DNA of 64,000 nt from UBA10649 sp963793105 (GTDB lineage: Bacteria; Actinomycetota; Actinomycetes; S36-B12). Positions 53,231 to 62,570 of the stretch are shown piece after piece; positions within the stretch are counted from its first letter, which is position 1, and each line of letters opens with the position of its first letter. The DNA is taken from NCBI GenBank assembly GCA_963793105.1, contig CAWBZB010000010.1:1-64000 (forward strand), read 5' to 3'. The translations under genes and the position numbers were made by a program. The notes beneath the pieces were generated by a model. That model saw nothing but the letters and a program-made list of their open reading frames with translations, ran no database searches and was not told where the DNA came from.

Positions 53231-54927
53231 AGGGCATCCCCGTCGCACTTGGCGATCTGGCCGATGACCACGGTCTGGAGGAAGAGCGGCCGGGTGATCT
53301 CGTCGTGGAGGGTGCAGCCCTCGGGGAGATCGGTGATGCCCTGATTCTCGCGCACGAGCCAGTACTGACCCGGACCGAGCGTTCCGGGCTGGGCGTTCGA
53401 CCCGCGGAGGTCCAAGTACGGAGCGAACATCGGCTCATCGGAGCAGGGGTGCAACTCGTCGGCGCGCGCCTGCTCGTATCCACAGCTCTCGGCACCGCTG
53501 GCGGGCAGGCGCTGCATGAGATCGCGACTGCTGAACCGCCAGTAGTCGGTGGGCCAGTGACCCTCGAGTGGCTGCGACGCTGCCACGGCGTTGAAGTACG
53601 TGTAGTTGTAGGGGAACAGGGTGCTCTGTGCCACGAGCGGTGCCACGACCCCCAGCGTGACCGCGGTCCACAGGCCACCGACGGCCAGTGCTCGTCGCGC
53701 TTCAAGCCTGCTTGCGCGCTGCATCGCCCACCAGATCCCGAGCGTGGCGAGCACCGCCAGGGCCGGCACGACGAAGAGGAACTGCCGTGAGCCGTTGTAC
53801 ATGTTGGACCGCAGGGCGATCGCGAGCACCGGCATGAGCAGCGCCTGGAGCAGGACCGCCCCGACCATGGCGAACTGGAAGCCGTCCAGGTCGACCCGAC
53901 GCCCCGCGAGCTGCCGGATCAGGGCGGCGATCCACACCGCGAGGAACAGCAGGGAGAACACGGTGACGATCAGGGGCAGTTGTGCGAGGAACCAGTAGGG
54001 CAGGTACGTCCACGGTGGAGGCTGGTCCATCCAGGTGCCGGACGTCAGGACCGGCTCGTTGAAGGGAAACCGCGCCGAGACGACGAGGGCCTGCCAGGCC
54101 AGGACCACGGGGTTGATGAAGGCCTTCGGGTAGATCAGGACGAGCAGGAGGTACGCGAGGACGAGGCCGCCGGCACCCTCCAGCAGGCGCCGCAGGACGT
54201 CCTTGGTGGCGGCGCGTCGGTCGCCACCGCGCGTGCTGACCTGCCACAGCCAGAGGAGGGTGAGGGCCCCCACGACGCCTGCCGCGATCGGCACTCCCAC
54301 CGCCTCCCGGGTGCCGGACGCCAACACGGCACCGAGCGCGAGCGCGAGGATCGCCGACAGTCGCATGAGGAGGCGTTCGAAGTAGTCGGACCGGCACAGG
54401 GCCACGATGCCCAGGGTGGCGATCGCATATCCCGAGGCGACCGGCAGGTCCTTGATGTTGAACATCCCGTGCCCAAGCCACAGCGGCGTCACGGCGAGCA
54501 TGGTCGCCCCGAGTAGGGCGTATCCCCATGACCTGGTGATGAGACGGACCGTGAGGCCGACGGCTCCGACTCCTGCCAGCGCCATCAGGCCGATACCCAC
54601 ATGCCGGGCGGCGTACGAGGCGGCCTCGTAGTTGAGCTGTCCCCACGTCTCCGAGCCGGCGGCGACAGTGACCGCGTGGGCCACCAGTTCGCCCACCGGG
54701 CCGTACACGTAGACGCCCCAGATGTAGCCCGGGTCGGGTTCCCCGTTGATCAACGCATCCGGGGTGACGTTCCAGCCCTGGTCGAAGAAGGTCTGCAGCA
54801 TGAACACGTGCGTCTTCTCGTCCCAGGTCACGCCGCCCAGCCAGCCGCCGGCGATCATCATGACCGTGGACGCCAGCAGGGCGATCCCTAGGATGACGAG
54901 CACGAGCCGGGGAACACGAGTCGTCAT
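53227..54927 (-). CDS. GT-C membrane glycosyltransferase (ArnT/PMT-like)
   Basis: A 566-residue protein with about 11-12 membrane segments and an external C-terminal domain with four cysteines. The catalytic-type loop GGVTWDEKTHVFMLQTFF has D36-E37 in the position of the PMT/ArnT acidic pair. GHGMFNIKDLPVASGYAIAT is a second signature (the F-x-x-K-D-x-P element) of GT39/GT83-like enzymes. ATG 54927 starts a minus operon with the GT2 (GTGA overlap) and the C-methyltransferase. TAGGCT at 54962-54957 on the minus strand is a plausible -10. The neighbouring Alg5-like GT2 suggests that the two work as donor maker and user. Confidence 0.82.
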   Translation of the reverse strand: MTTRVPRLVLVILGIALLASTVMMIAGGWLGGVTWDEKTHVFMLQTFFDQGWNVTPDALINGEPDPGYIWGVYVYGPVGELVAHAVTVAAGSETWGQLNYEAASYAARHVGIGLMALAGVGAVGLTVRLITRSWGYALLGATMLAVTPLWLGHGMFNIKDLPVASGYAIATLGIVALCRSDYFERLLMRLSAILALALGAVLASGTREAVGVPIAAGVVGALTLLWLWQVSTRGGDRRAATKDVLRRLLEGAGGLVLAYLLLVLIYPKAFINPVVLAWQALVVSARFPFNEPVLTSGTWMDQPPPWTYLPYWFLAQLPLIVTVFSLLFLAVWIAALIRQLAGRRVDLDGFQFAMVGAVLLQALLMPVLAIALRSNMYNGSRQFLFVVPALAVLATLGIWWAMQRASRLEARRALAVGGLWTAVTLGVVAPLVAQSTLFPYNYTYFNAVAASQPLEGHWPTDYWRFSSRDLMQRLPASGAESCGYEQARADELHPCSDEPMFAPYLDLRGSNAQPGTLGPGQYWLVRENQGITDLPEGCTLHDEITRPLFLQTVVIGQIAKCDGDAL

Positions 54928-55022
54928 GGTCGACGCGCCCCGATCGTCATTTGATCAGCCTAGGGCAGGGCCCTTGGATCGTGACGTACGGCGGGTGTCC
55001 ACGCTCTGGCAGGATCGTTCTC

Positions 55023-56324
55023 GTGCCCACCGAAACCCTGCCGGATTCTCGGACGCGTCTGGAACGGTGGTTCCGAGGCTCGGCCCTTCCATACCTCGGC
55101 AGCCTGGTGATCACCGTCATGCTCGCCGGCTGGGCGAACTACCTGAGTCCACTGGTCTACCCGGACGGATTCGCTATCAAGGGCCAGGCACTGTCCATCG
55201 TGATACCGCTTGTCGCCTTCCCGGTTTCCCTCGTCCTGTGGTGGCTGTACCAGGGGTCACCGACGCGCAATCCGTGGCTGATCGCGTTCATCGCAGGGCT
55301 GGCGGGCTCCTGGCTCCTCCACATGGCTCTTCTGCGTATCCACGGCGACCAGTTCGCCCACACCGTGTGGCTCTTCGTGCCCGTGCTCGCGATGCTGCTG
55401 CTCAAGACCCCCACGGTGGAGGAGGCCTGGCAAGCGGTGACCCTGTTTGCGTGGCTGGCGGTCGTCATTCTCATCACCACCCGGGCGCTGGAGCTTCTGA
55501 ACGTGATCCCGATGTTCTACATCGAGGAGTGGATCGTCGAGTGGGAGAAGAAGCGCTACTGGCTGCCCTTCTCCGGATACCTCGGGCTCGAGGGGCGGTG
55601 GCCCGGACCGTTCGGCTTCAACAGCAAGACCGGGTTCATCTGCACGCTGCTGGTCCTCATCGGACTGGCCCGGCTGCGGCGCAGCAGCGTCGTCTTCGTC
55701 ACCATCGGCGTGCTGGGCATCCTCCTCACGGGTGGCCGCGGCGCCGCGCTTGCGCTGGCTGCGGGGCTCTTTGTTCTGGTGGTGTTCGCCGCCAAGGGGC
55801 CGGTGAGTCGAATACCCATGGCGATTCGAGCGGGAGCCGGCGCCCTGGCCGTCCTCGGCTTCGGCCTGTTCTTCCTCCTCAGCCCCACCTCCACGACTGG
55901 CCGTTTCGGGCAGGGCGGCATCTGGCAGGCCTTCACCGACCTGTGGCGGACGTCGCCGTGGATCGGCGTCGGGCAGACCGGGATCCTGGCCGACGATCGA
56001 GCCAGCATCTCGATGGAGGCGCATAGCCTCTACCTGCAGGAACTGACGCGCTATGGCGTCCTGGGCTTCACCGTCCAGTTCGCGGTCATCGCGATCGGGG
56101 TCGGCATCACGGCTGTCGCGGCCTACCGCGGCCTTGCCTGGCCGCTGGCTCTCCTGTCCGCCTACTACGTGGCATCCCTTACCGAGGTCTTCCAGGACGG
56201 CTGGCTGCAGCACTCGATCTACTCGTTGCTGATCCTGATCTGCGTGATCGCCTCCGCGCGGTCGTTGCGGGACCGAACCCAAGCCGAACCGAAACGCGTC
56301 AGCGAACCCGAAACAGTGGTCTGA
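55023..56324 (+). CDS. O-antigen ligase/polymerase-like membrane protein (Wzy/WaaL)
   Basis: A 433-residue protein with about 11 membrane segments. The large periplasm-side loop lies near residues 165-200, and the family signature (Wzy_C) is visible: RWPGPFGFNSKTGFICTLLV, VLGILLTGGRGAALALAAGL with the conserved Arg, and SMEAHSLYLQELTRYGVLGF with the catalytic-region His. Members join lipid-linked glycan to an acceptor or polymerise repeats outside the membrane. GTG 55023 is preceded by CAGGAT at 7 nt, possibly leaderless. It diverges from the GT-C operon, and its 3' end overlaps the convergent aminotransferase gene by 26 nt. Confidence 0.86.
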   Translation: MPTETLPDSRTRLERWFRGSALPYLGSLVITVMLAGWANYLSPLVYPDGFAIKGQALSIVIPLVAFPVSLVLWWLYQGSPTRNPWLIAFIAGLAGSWLLHMALLRIHGDQFAHTVWLFVPVLAMLLLKTPTVEEAWQAVTLFAWLAVVILITTRALELLNVIPMFYIEEWIVEWEKKRYWLPFSGYLGLEGRWPGPFGFNSKTGFICTLLVLIGLARLRRSSVVFVTIGVLGILLTGGRGAALALAAGLFVLVVFAAKGPVSRIPMAIRAGAGALAVLGFGLFFLLSPTSTTGRFGQGGIWQAFTDLWRTSPWIGVGQTGILADDRASISMEAHSLYLQELTRYGVLGFTVQFAVIAIGVGITAVAAYRGLAWPLALLSAYYVASLTEVFQDGWLQHSIYSLLILICVIASARSLRDRTQAEPKRVSEPETVV

Positions 56325-57602
56325 TCGGCTCGCACTCGAGTCGGTCAAGCAGAGTCCCTTGCCGTAGCCCCTCGTCCACCAGGGTGAGGGACTCCCGATA
56401 GGCAGCTGCCACGAGCTCGACGTCCTCGTCGGTGTGCACCGTGGTCACCTCGTGCGTGTTCAGCACCAGGACCCCTCGCCGCAGCATCTCCTGCAGCAGC
56501 AGGGTCTTCGCCTGCGCGAGCGTCTCCGGGTCGTCGATGGTCCACTGCTGGAAGACCCAGGTGGGATGTCCGGTGAAGGAGAGGAACGAGCGCGAGGCGT
56601 CCGGACGAGTCTCCTCGACCCGGTCCAGCAGTCTCTGGCCCGTGTCGCGCCAGCTGCCGCGGAGGCTCGCCCGTGGCGTAGCGGTCCAGGACGACCTTGG
56701 CTGCCGTGAGGGAGAGGGTCTCGCCGCCGAAGGTGCCGCTGAAGAAGATGGTCGGCATGAGGTCGAGGATCTCCGCTCGCCCGACGATCGCCGACAGCGG
56801 GAAGCCGTTGGAGAGCGCCTTGCCGAAGGCCGCGAGGTCCGGGGTGACACCGAAGTACTCCTGGGCTCCGCCCGGCGCGAACCGGAAGCCGGTGAGCATC
56901 TCGTCGAACACGAGCACGATGCCGTTCTCCTCGGTGATGCGGCGCACGCCTTCGAGGTATCCCTCGAGCGGCCACGTCGGACGTCATCGGCTCCATGATC
57001 ATGGCGGCGACCTGGCCCGGGTGCTCGGCAATCACGCCCTCGAGCGCGGCGAGGTCGTTGTACGGGATGGCGTGGGTCAGCGAGCGGGTGCGCTCGGGGA
57101 CGCCCCGGTACATGCTCGTGCTGCCGATGTACCAGTCCTGCCAGCCGTGGTAGCCGCAGACGATGACGTGCTCGCGGCCCGTGACCGCACGTGCGAGGCG
57201 GATCGCTGCCGAGGTCGCATCGGTGCCGTTCTTGCCGAAGCGCACCCGTCTCCGCGCAGGGGATGAGCTCGACGAGCCGCTCGGCGACCTCGGCCTCGAT
57301 GGGGTGCGCGAGGGAGAGGGTCACGCCGTCGCGCAGCTGCCGGATCACCGCCTCGTTGATCTCCTCGTCGCCAGTAGCCGAGCGTCACAGCACCCAGCGA
57401 GCAGACGAGGTCGACGTACTCGTTGCCGTCGATGTCCCACGTGTGGCTGCCCTGCGATCGAGCCGCGAAGAGCGGAGCGGCCCCCACCGGGTACTGGGTG
57501 CGGGACTTGCTGAAGGTCTGCGAGCCGAGCGGGATCACGGCCTCGGCCCGGGCCAGGTAGCTCGACGGACGCGGCGTAGCGCTCGGCGAGCGTGTCAGGC
57601 AT
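56299..57602 (-). pseudogene. Class III PLP aminotransferase (glutamate-1-semialdehyde aminotransferase-like), five frameshifts
   Basis: Reconstructs to about 432 residues. Features in order: SYLARAEAVIPLGSQTFSKS, WDIDGNEYVDLVCSLGAVTL, VRFGKNGTDATSAAIRLARA, VIVCGYHGWQDWYIGSTSM, the PLP-phosphate region, GIVLVFDEMLTGFRFAPGG with the cofactor Asp, and FGKALSNGFPLSAIVGRAE holding the Schiff-base Lys. This is the branch of GSA-aminotransferase relatives found in polysaccharide loci, which install an amino group on a sugar or small acid. One-base insertions near 57563, 57370, 57247, 56976 and 56651 break it. ATG 57602 overlaps the upstream cytidylyltransferase stop (57597-57595). Confidence 0.85.
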
Positions 57603-58374
57603 TCATCGCTCCGGTGTCGAGGCCGTCGAGAGCGGCGTTGCGCGCTGCGTCCAGCGTAGTGCGGACAGCGCGGGCTCGGCGCGCAGAGGTCGCGAGGATG
57701 TCCTCGAGCTCGAACTCCGGGTTGCCGCGGGTAGAGCGCGTCGTAGACGGCCCGCACGAACGCGAGGTCATCGGCGTTGTCGACCGTCCAGCGCAGGGCG
57801 GACAGGTCCCGCTCCGCCAGCGACGTTGCCCGACGTCGAACCGCTCGGGTCGCCGGTACACGCCCAGGGTGACGTGCTCGCGCTCGTGCGGGTCGGTCGG
57901 TGTGCCGGCCACCCACCGCAGCGCCTCCGCCTCGACCACCTCGACGTCGAGACCGTCCGGGATAGGTGGGCTGCAGGGTGTTCGACACGTAGTCGCGGCC
58001 TGGACTCGTGGAACGCCGTCGACCACCGTGTCGATGACGGCCGGACTGGCGAGCGGGCAGTCGGCCGTCAGCCGCACGACCACGTCCGGTCCGATACTCG
58101 TCGAGCACGGCCACGAACCGCTCGAGCACGTCGTCGAGCGATCCGCGGACGACCGGCACGCCCGAGGCCCTCGACAGTACGCCGCCAGCGTCGTCGTCGG
58201 ATGCGTCGATCGACGTGGCCACGACGATTCCGTCCAGGCGCCTCGCCCGTCGGAGCCGCTCGAGCTGCCGCCCGATCATCGGCTCGCCCAGGATCGGCTG
58301 CGAGCACCTTGCCCGGCAGTCGGGTCGATGTCATCCGCGCCTGCAGGATGCCCGAGGGTCGTCACGTGCGTCAT
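57595..58374 (-). pseudogene. SpsF/NeuA-like cytidylyltransferase, multiple frameshifts
   Basis: Reconstructs to about 255 residues: ILQARMTSTRLPGKVLAPIL is the signature start of the SpsF/KdsB/NeuA group (the A-R-M-x-S-x-R-L-P-G-K nucleotide loop), then GEPMIGRQLERLRRA, IVVATSIDASDDD, VVRGSLDDVLERF, VVVRLTADCPLASPAVID with a metal Asp, DYVSNTLQPTYPDGLDVEVV and HEREHVTLGVYRRPERFDV. Such enzymes make CMP-activated sugars or related nucleotidyl products. At least six one-base insertions interrupt it. ATG 58374 overlaps the stop of the aldo/keto reductase as ATGA. The usual CMP-sialate-type partner (a NeuB synthase) is not in the window, so the substrate is open. Confidence 0.82.
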
Positions 58375-59247
58375 CTCCCTAGACTCGGCGCAGTCCACCG
58401 TCGCGGATCGACCAGCCGCGGGTCCGACGGATGCGAAGGCGCTCCAGTCGACGTCGGCGGGACAGGGCTCAGCGATCGCAGCCATGATCTCCGACAGCTC
58501 GGCGGCGGTCGTCGCGGCGACGCACCACCTCGTCGACCCACGGGCGCGAGCGCGACGTAGCCGAGGCACAGGTGCGAGCGCGATCGGCCCGCGCTGCGAC
58601 CGAAGGCGGACGACGTCGGGATGCGTGCCGAAGCCGGAGTGGTCGTCTGCGGCGACGGCAGCTCCCTGGAGGAAGATGCTCCGCGCCTGCACCCGTCCCC
58701 CGCGGCGACCGCAGCTCGGCGAGCGCCGGCGAGCCGTCGAGCCGCTGGTCGAGGACGCTGACCGGCACCTGGACGACGTCCAGGCGCTCGAAGGCCGTCG
58801 AGCGCCGAGACGAGGTCCGCCTCGTCGTACGCGGAGACGCCGACCGACTCGACGAGCACCGTCCGTCCCGCAGCTGCTCGAGGGCGCCGGCCGACCGTCG
58901 ATTCGCGCCCGCGGACTCGCAGACGTGCCAGTCATGGACCAGGACCGCGCGCGAGTCGTGCGGCGCCGCACGCGACCCAGGCTCGCCGCGACGGAGGCCG
59001 GCGACCGCCGTGGCCGACGATCCCGCGACGGACACCTTGGTCTGGACGGCGAAGCCGTCGGCGCAGCACGCCCGATGCGCTCCTCGGCGTCCCCGTAGGC
59101 CGGCGCGGTGTCGAGCGAGCCGATCCCGGCGTCCCTGGCCGCCGCGACGAGCTCGCCAGGATCGCATCGTCCGACAGGCGGCCCGGCCGGATTGGTGACC
59201 CCATAGTCGAGCCCCCACTGGGCGGTTCCCAGGATCACCGACTGCAT
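58371..59247 (-). pseudogene. Aldo/keto reductase, multiple frameshifts
   Basis: Reconstructs to about 285 residues: SVILGTAQWGLDYGVTN, GIGSLDTAPAYGDAEERIG with the catalytic Asp and Tyr, VQTKVSVAG with the catalytic Lys, AVLVHDWHV with the His, VESVGVSAYDEADL, VQVPVSVLDQRLD, SIFLQGAAVA and VATTAELSEI. This is the TIM-barrel reductase subgroup that accompanies SpsF-like cytidylyltransferases in glycan loci. It would reduce a keto group of the sugar intermediate. Frame changes occur every 100 nt or so, the worst-damaged gene in the window together with the 24888 GT2. ATG 59247 is first in the minus operon and diverges from the PseB-like gene across 67 bp. Confidence 0.8.
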
Positions 59248-59314
59248 GGCCTGCGCCTCGTGGGGTCGTTAGACTTGGCGGCCAAGGCTATCCGACCGAG
59301 GGGACTCGCCAGCC

Positions 59315-60308
59315 GTGCCGATCTTCGAGGGTTCCTCCATCCTGATCACGGGAGGCACCGGCTCCTTCGGCAAGGCCTTCCTGCAGCAGGTCCTCGAGAC
59401 GCGCAACCCCGCCCGCGTCGCCATCTTCTCGCGCGACGAGCTCAAGCAGTACGAGATGAAGCAGACCTACGGCGACGACCCCCGCGTCCGCTTCTTCATC
59501 GGCGACATCCGCGACCGGGACCGTCTGCGAGATGGCGCTGCACGGCGTCGACTACGTCGTCCACGCGGCCGCCCTGAAGCAGGTCGACACGGCCGAGTAC
59601 AACCCGATGGAGTACGTCAAGACGAACATCCTCGGCTCGGAGAACGTCATGCTCGCCAGCATCGACGCCGGCGTGAAGAAGGTCGTCGCGCTCTCGACCG
59701 ACAAGGCCTCGTCGCCGGTCAACCTCTACGGCGCGACGAAGCTCACCGCCGACAAGCTCTTCATCTCCGGCAACCACTACGCGCTACAGCTACGGCACCA
59801 CGCTTCTCCGTCGTCCGCTACGGCAACGTCATGGGCAGCCGCGGCTCGGTCATCCCGTTCTTCCGCGACCTGGCTGCGCGAGGGCGAGCCGCTTCCCGAT
59901 CACCGACACTGCGCATGACCCGCTTCTGGATCACGCTCCCGCAGGCCGTCGAGTTCGTCATCGACAGCTTCGAGCACGATGAACGGCGGCGAGCTGTACG
60001 TGCCGCGGATCCCCAGCATGCAGGTCGTCGACCTCGCCGAGGCGATCGCGCCCGGGCGCCGAGCTCGTCGACGATCGGCATCCGGCCCGGCGAGAAGCTG
60101 CACGAGGAGATGATCTCGGCGGAGGACTCCCGGCGGACCGTCCGGCAGGCACGACCGCTACGTCGTCATGCCCACGCTGGCCGAGTGGGGCTATGTCGAG
60201 CCTGCCGGCGAGCCGGTTCCGGACGGCTTCTCCTACACGTCGGACACCAACGACCTGTGGCTCACCGTGGAGGACATCCGGAAGATGCTCCATGACCTGG
60301 GGCTCTAG
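59315..60308 (+). pseudogene. PseB-like UDP-sugar 4,6-dehydratase, multiple frameshifts
   Basis: Reconstructs to about 327 residues. The N-terminus SILITGGTGSFGKAFLQQVL is the nucleotide loop, then VAIFSRDELKQYEMKQTYGD, RFFIGDIRDRDRL, YVVHAAALKQVDTAEYNPME, the active-site ALSTDKASSPVNLYGATKLT (T-D-K and Y-x-x-x-K), FSVVRYGNVMGSRGSVIPFF and IRPGEKLHEEMIS, all typical of the FlaA1/PseB branch that dehydrates and may epimerise UDP-GlcNAc. One-base insertions interrupt it from about 59525 onward. GTG 59315 has GAGGGGA upstream and TAGACT at 59270-59275. Its repaired stop (60306-60308) overlaps the next start by 17 nt. It supplies a 4-keto-6-deoxy intermediate for the aminotransferase set. Confidence 0.87.
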
Positions 60309-61168
60309 CACCGCCCTGCCCACCTGGCTGGTCACCGGTGCGCCGGTTTCCTCGGCGAGAACGCCGGCCTCTGGCTGCGCGGCCGAGCCTCCATCGTCGG
60401 CCAGGTCCGTACGCGGGTGCCACGCTGCCAGTTCCCCCGGCAGTACCCGTGGACCTTCGGGACGCTGAAGCGGCTGCCGAGATGGTGCGCACCATCCGCC
60501 CGGACGTGATCCTGCACGCGGCCGCCGTATCCGGGCACCAGACCTGTGCCGACGACCCCGATCAGGCGGTCGCGGTCAACGTAGAGGCCTCGCGCGCCAT
60601 CGGTGCCGCGGCCGCAGAGACGGGCGCGCACGTCATCAGCATCTCCACCGATGCCGTGTTCTCCGGGGCCCGAGGGGGCGACGCCGAGACCGACGATCCG
60701 GAGCCGCTCTCCTACTACGGCGAGACCAAGCTGGCCGGCGAGCACGCCGTCCGCGAGAACGGCGCGTCCGTGCTGGTGGCGCGCACCAACTTCTTCGGCT
60801 GGAGCTCGTCAGGAACGCGATCGGTTCTCGAGCTCTTCGTCAACCAGCTTCGCTCCGGAGAGCTCGTCAAGGGCTACCCGGACTTCGTCGTCACGTCGAT
60901 CTACGTCCAGTCGCGCGTGGAAACGCTCTGGCAGCTCACGGCGTCCGGTACCCAGGGCACCGTGCATGTGGCGTCGTCAGACGCTGTCTCCAAGCACGAC
61001 ATCGGCATCACCGTGGCGCGCGTGTTCGGTCACGATGAGACCCTCATCATCCCGCTTCGATCGGATCTGGACGGCCATGCGACTTCGCTCAGCCGCGACA
61101 TCTCGCTGAACACCGGGCTCCTGGCCTCCCTGCTCGGGGCACCTGCACCCACACAGGAGTTGGGGTAG
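60292..61168 (+). pseudogene. RmlD-like sugar-nucleotide reductase, frameshifted near the N-terminus
   Basis: About 290 residues when repaired. The N-terminal nucleotide loop reads TWLVTGA, then GFLGENAGLWLRG in another frame (one base missing near 60345); further shifts lie before 60440. From there the frame is clean: VDLRDAEAAAEMVRTIRPDV, ILHAAAVSGHQTCADDPDQA, HVISISTDAVFSG, the Y-x-x-x-K element in SYYGETKLAGEHAV and VARTNFFGWSSSG. This is the dTDP-4-dehydrorhamnose reductase-like family (RmlD substrate-binding). Since it is coupled to the PseB-like gene it may reduce that pathway's 4-keto sugar instead of a dTDP-sugar. ATG 60292 overlaps the upstream gene. The 95 bp after its stop hold nothing I can name. 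Confidence 0.8.
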
Positions 61169-61263
61169 AGCATGCACTCGAAGAGGAGGCTGACCTGCGT
61201 GCCGCTCTCCAAGCGACCTAGCGACCTGCAGCGCCTTCCGCACGCCGGACGTCGCCTACTCGG

Positions 61264-62427
61264 TCAACCGCCTAGGAGCTCAGCATGCAGCGTGCTCATG
61301 GCGAGCTCCCACCTCGCCTTTGCGAACTCTCGGTTGTATCGGGATCGAGCGGCGTCGCCCATGGAGACCCGCACGTCGTCGCTGAGGAGAACTGCTGCCA
61401 CAGCTCCGGCAAGCACGTCGGGCGCCGCTGATTCCACCACTAGCCCCGTGATGCCTGACTCGACCACCTCTGGCATACCGCCGACATTCGTCACGACGCT
61501 TGGGACGCCGTACCGCCCAGCATCGAGCAGTGCCAGACCTAGACTCTCCACCCGACTTGGCTGGACGTACACGAAGGCACCTGAGTAGAGAGGTGCCAGG
61601 TCCCTGACAACCCCTGGGAAGGTCACCTTGTCCTCAATCCCTCGCGCTATCACCTCGCTTCGGCAGGTCTCGAGCAAGGACCCCTCCCCTGCCCAGACGA
61701 ACCTCACATCAGCGTGCCCTTCGGCCCTCAGGAGTCGCTCCGCCATACCGATCCACTCGATCGGGCGCTTGTACTCCTCGACGTGCCCCACGGTGAGCAC
61801 GAGGCGACTCGCGGAATCAATCACGTCATCGAGGGGGAGCGGATCTCCTGACGTACTGTGAACGACGTCAACTCGGTCGTGAACATACTCAAGCCCCCAC
61901 AACCGGATGAGTTCCTGTCGTGCCGCGAATGACACGGTCACGATCCGCGAGGCCTCGGCGGCAGCCCGCCGGAACCACCACCGGCCGAGGTACCTCACCC
62001 GGGTTCCATGGGGATAGGTGTGCAAGACGTACAGGCTCGGCGATCTGGCCGCAACTACGACCGAGCAGGGAACCCGTCGTTCCCGACAGAGGCGACAACG
62101 AGGTCGCATCCGACACCCTCGAGATAGTCGCTGAAACGCCTGTCCTCACGGCGTCTGGTGCTTCGGCTCCAGGGGTCAGGCGACCCCGACCCCCTAGACG
62201 AGTGCTGACCCATCACGTCAACGTATGAGGAGGTCGAGAACCCCCACCGATCGAGGAGTTCCTCCAAGTCGGCATCGCTGTCGTGCGCTGTGCGCACAAG
62301 TGCACTCCTAGCCCCATGCGACCGTACAGACTCGATGAGCTGCATCGCGTATGTTCGCGTCCCCCCGCTCGAGCCATGGTCACTGACGAGCACGACAGTG
62401 CCGGCGACCGCTTCGCGGACTCGGCAT
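61264..62427 (-). pseudogene. GT4-type glycosyltransferase, two frameshifts near the N-terminus
   Basis: About 387 residues when repaired. N-terminal part: VVLVSDHGSSGGTRTYAMQL (the GT4 acceptor loop) and DYLEGVGCDLVVASVGNDGF. The remainder is one clean frame: VLHTYPHGTRVRYLGRWWF, TVSFAARQELIRLWG, VLTVGHVEEYKRPIEWIGMA, FVWAGEGSLLETCR, and VYVQPSRVESLGLALLDAGR with the E-x7-E-like pair. One base is missing near 62072, and one extra base near 62405 joins the start ATG 62427, which has an excellent GGGAGG ribosome site. Base composition is visibly less GC-rich than neighbouring genes, which could mean separate acquisition. TAGGCT at 62493-62488 is a possible minus-strand -10. Confidence 0.78.
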
Positions 62428-62558
62428 CGGCCCTCCCATCGGCTCGTCGTCGATCCTCGGCCGCACCGCTGGCCCTCGCTGCTCGGCAGCCTACGACGGG
62501 CGCAGCCGATCCGGTCGGCGGACATCACGGCGATCGACGGACACCGCGAGTCGACCAG

Positions 62559-62564
62559 TAGCCT
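62559..62564 (+). promoter_or_regulatory. Probable leaderless -10 element before the ABC flippase gene
   Basis: TAGCCT ends exactly 6 nt before GTG 62571. The 143-bp gap to the divergent glycosyltransferase start also holds that gene's possible promoter and ribosome site; nothing else is recognisable in it. Confidence 0.45.
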
Positions 62565-62570
62565 GCGGGA

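Noticed and set aside
61169..61263. Short open frames in the gap after the RmlD-like gene
   Set aside because: No ribosome site and no conserved-looking sequence. The gap might hold the true C-terminus of the RmlD-like protein if another indel is present, but nothing supports a separate gene.
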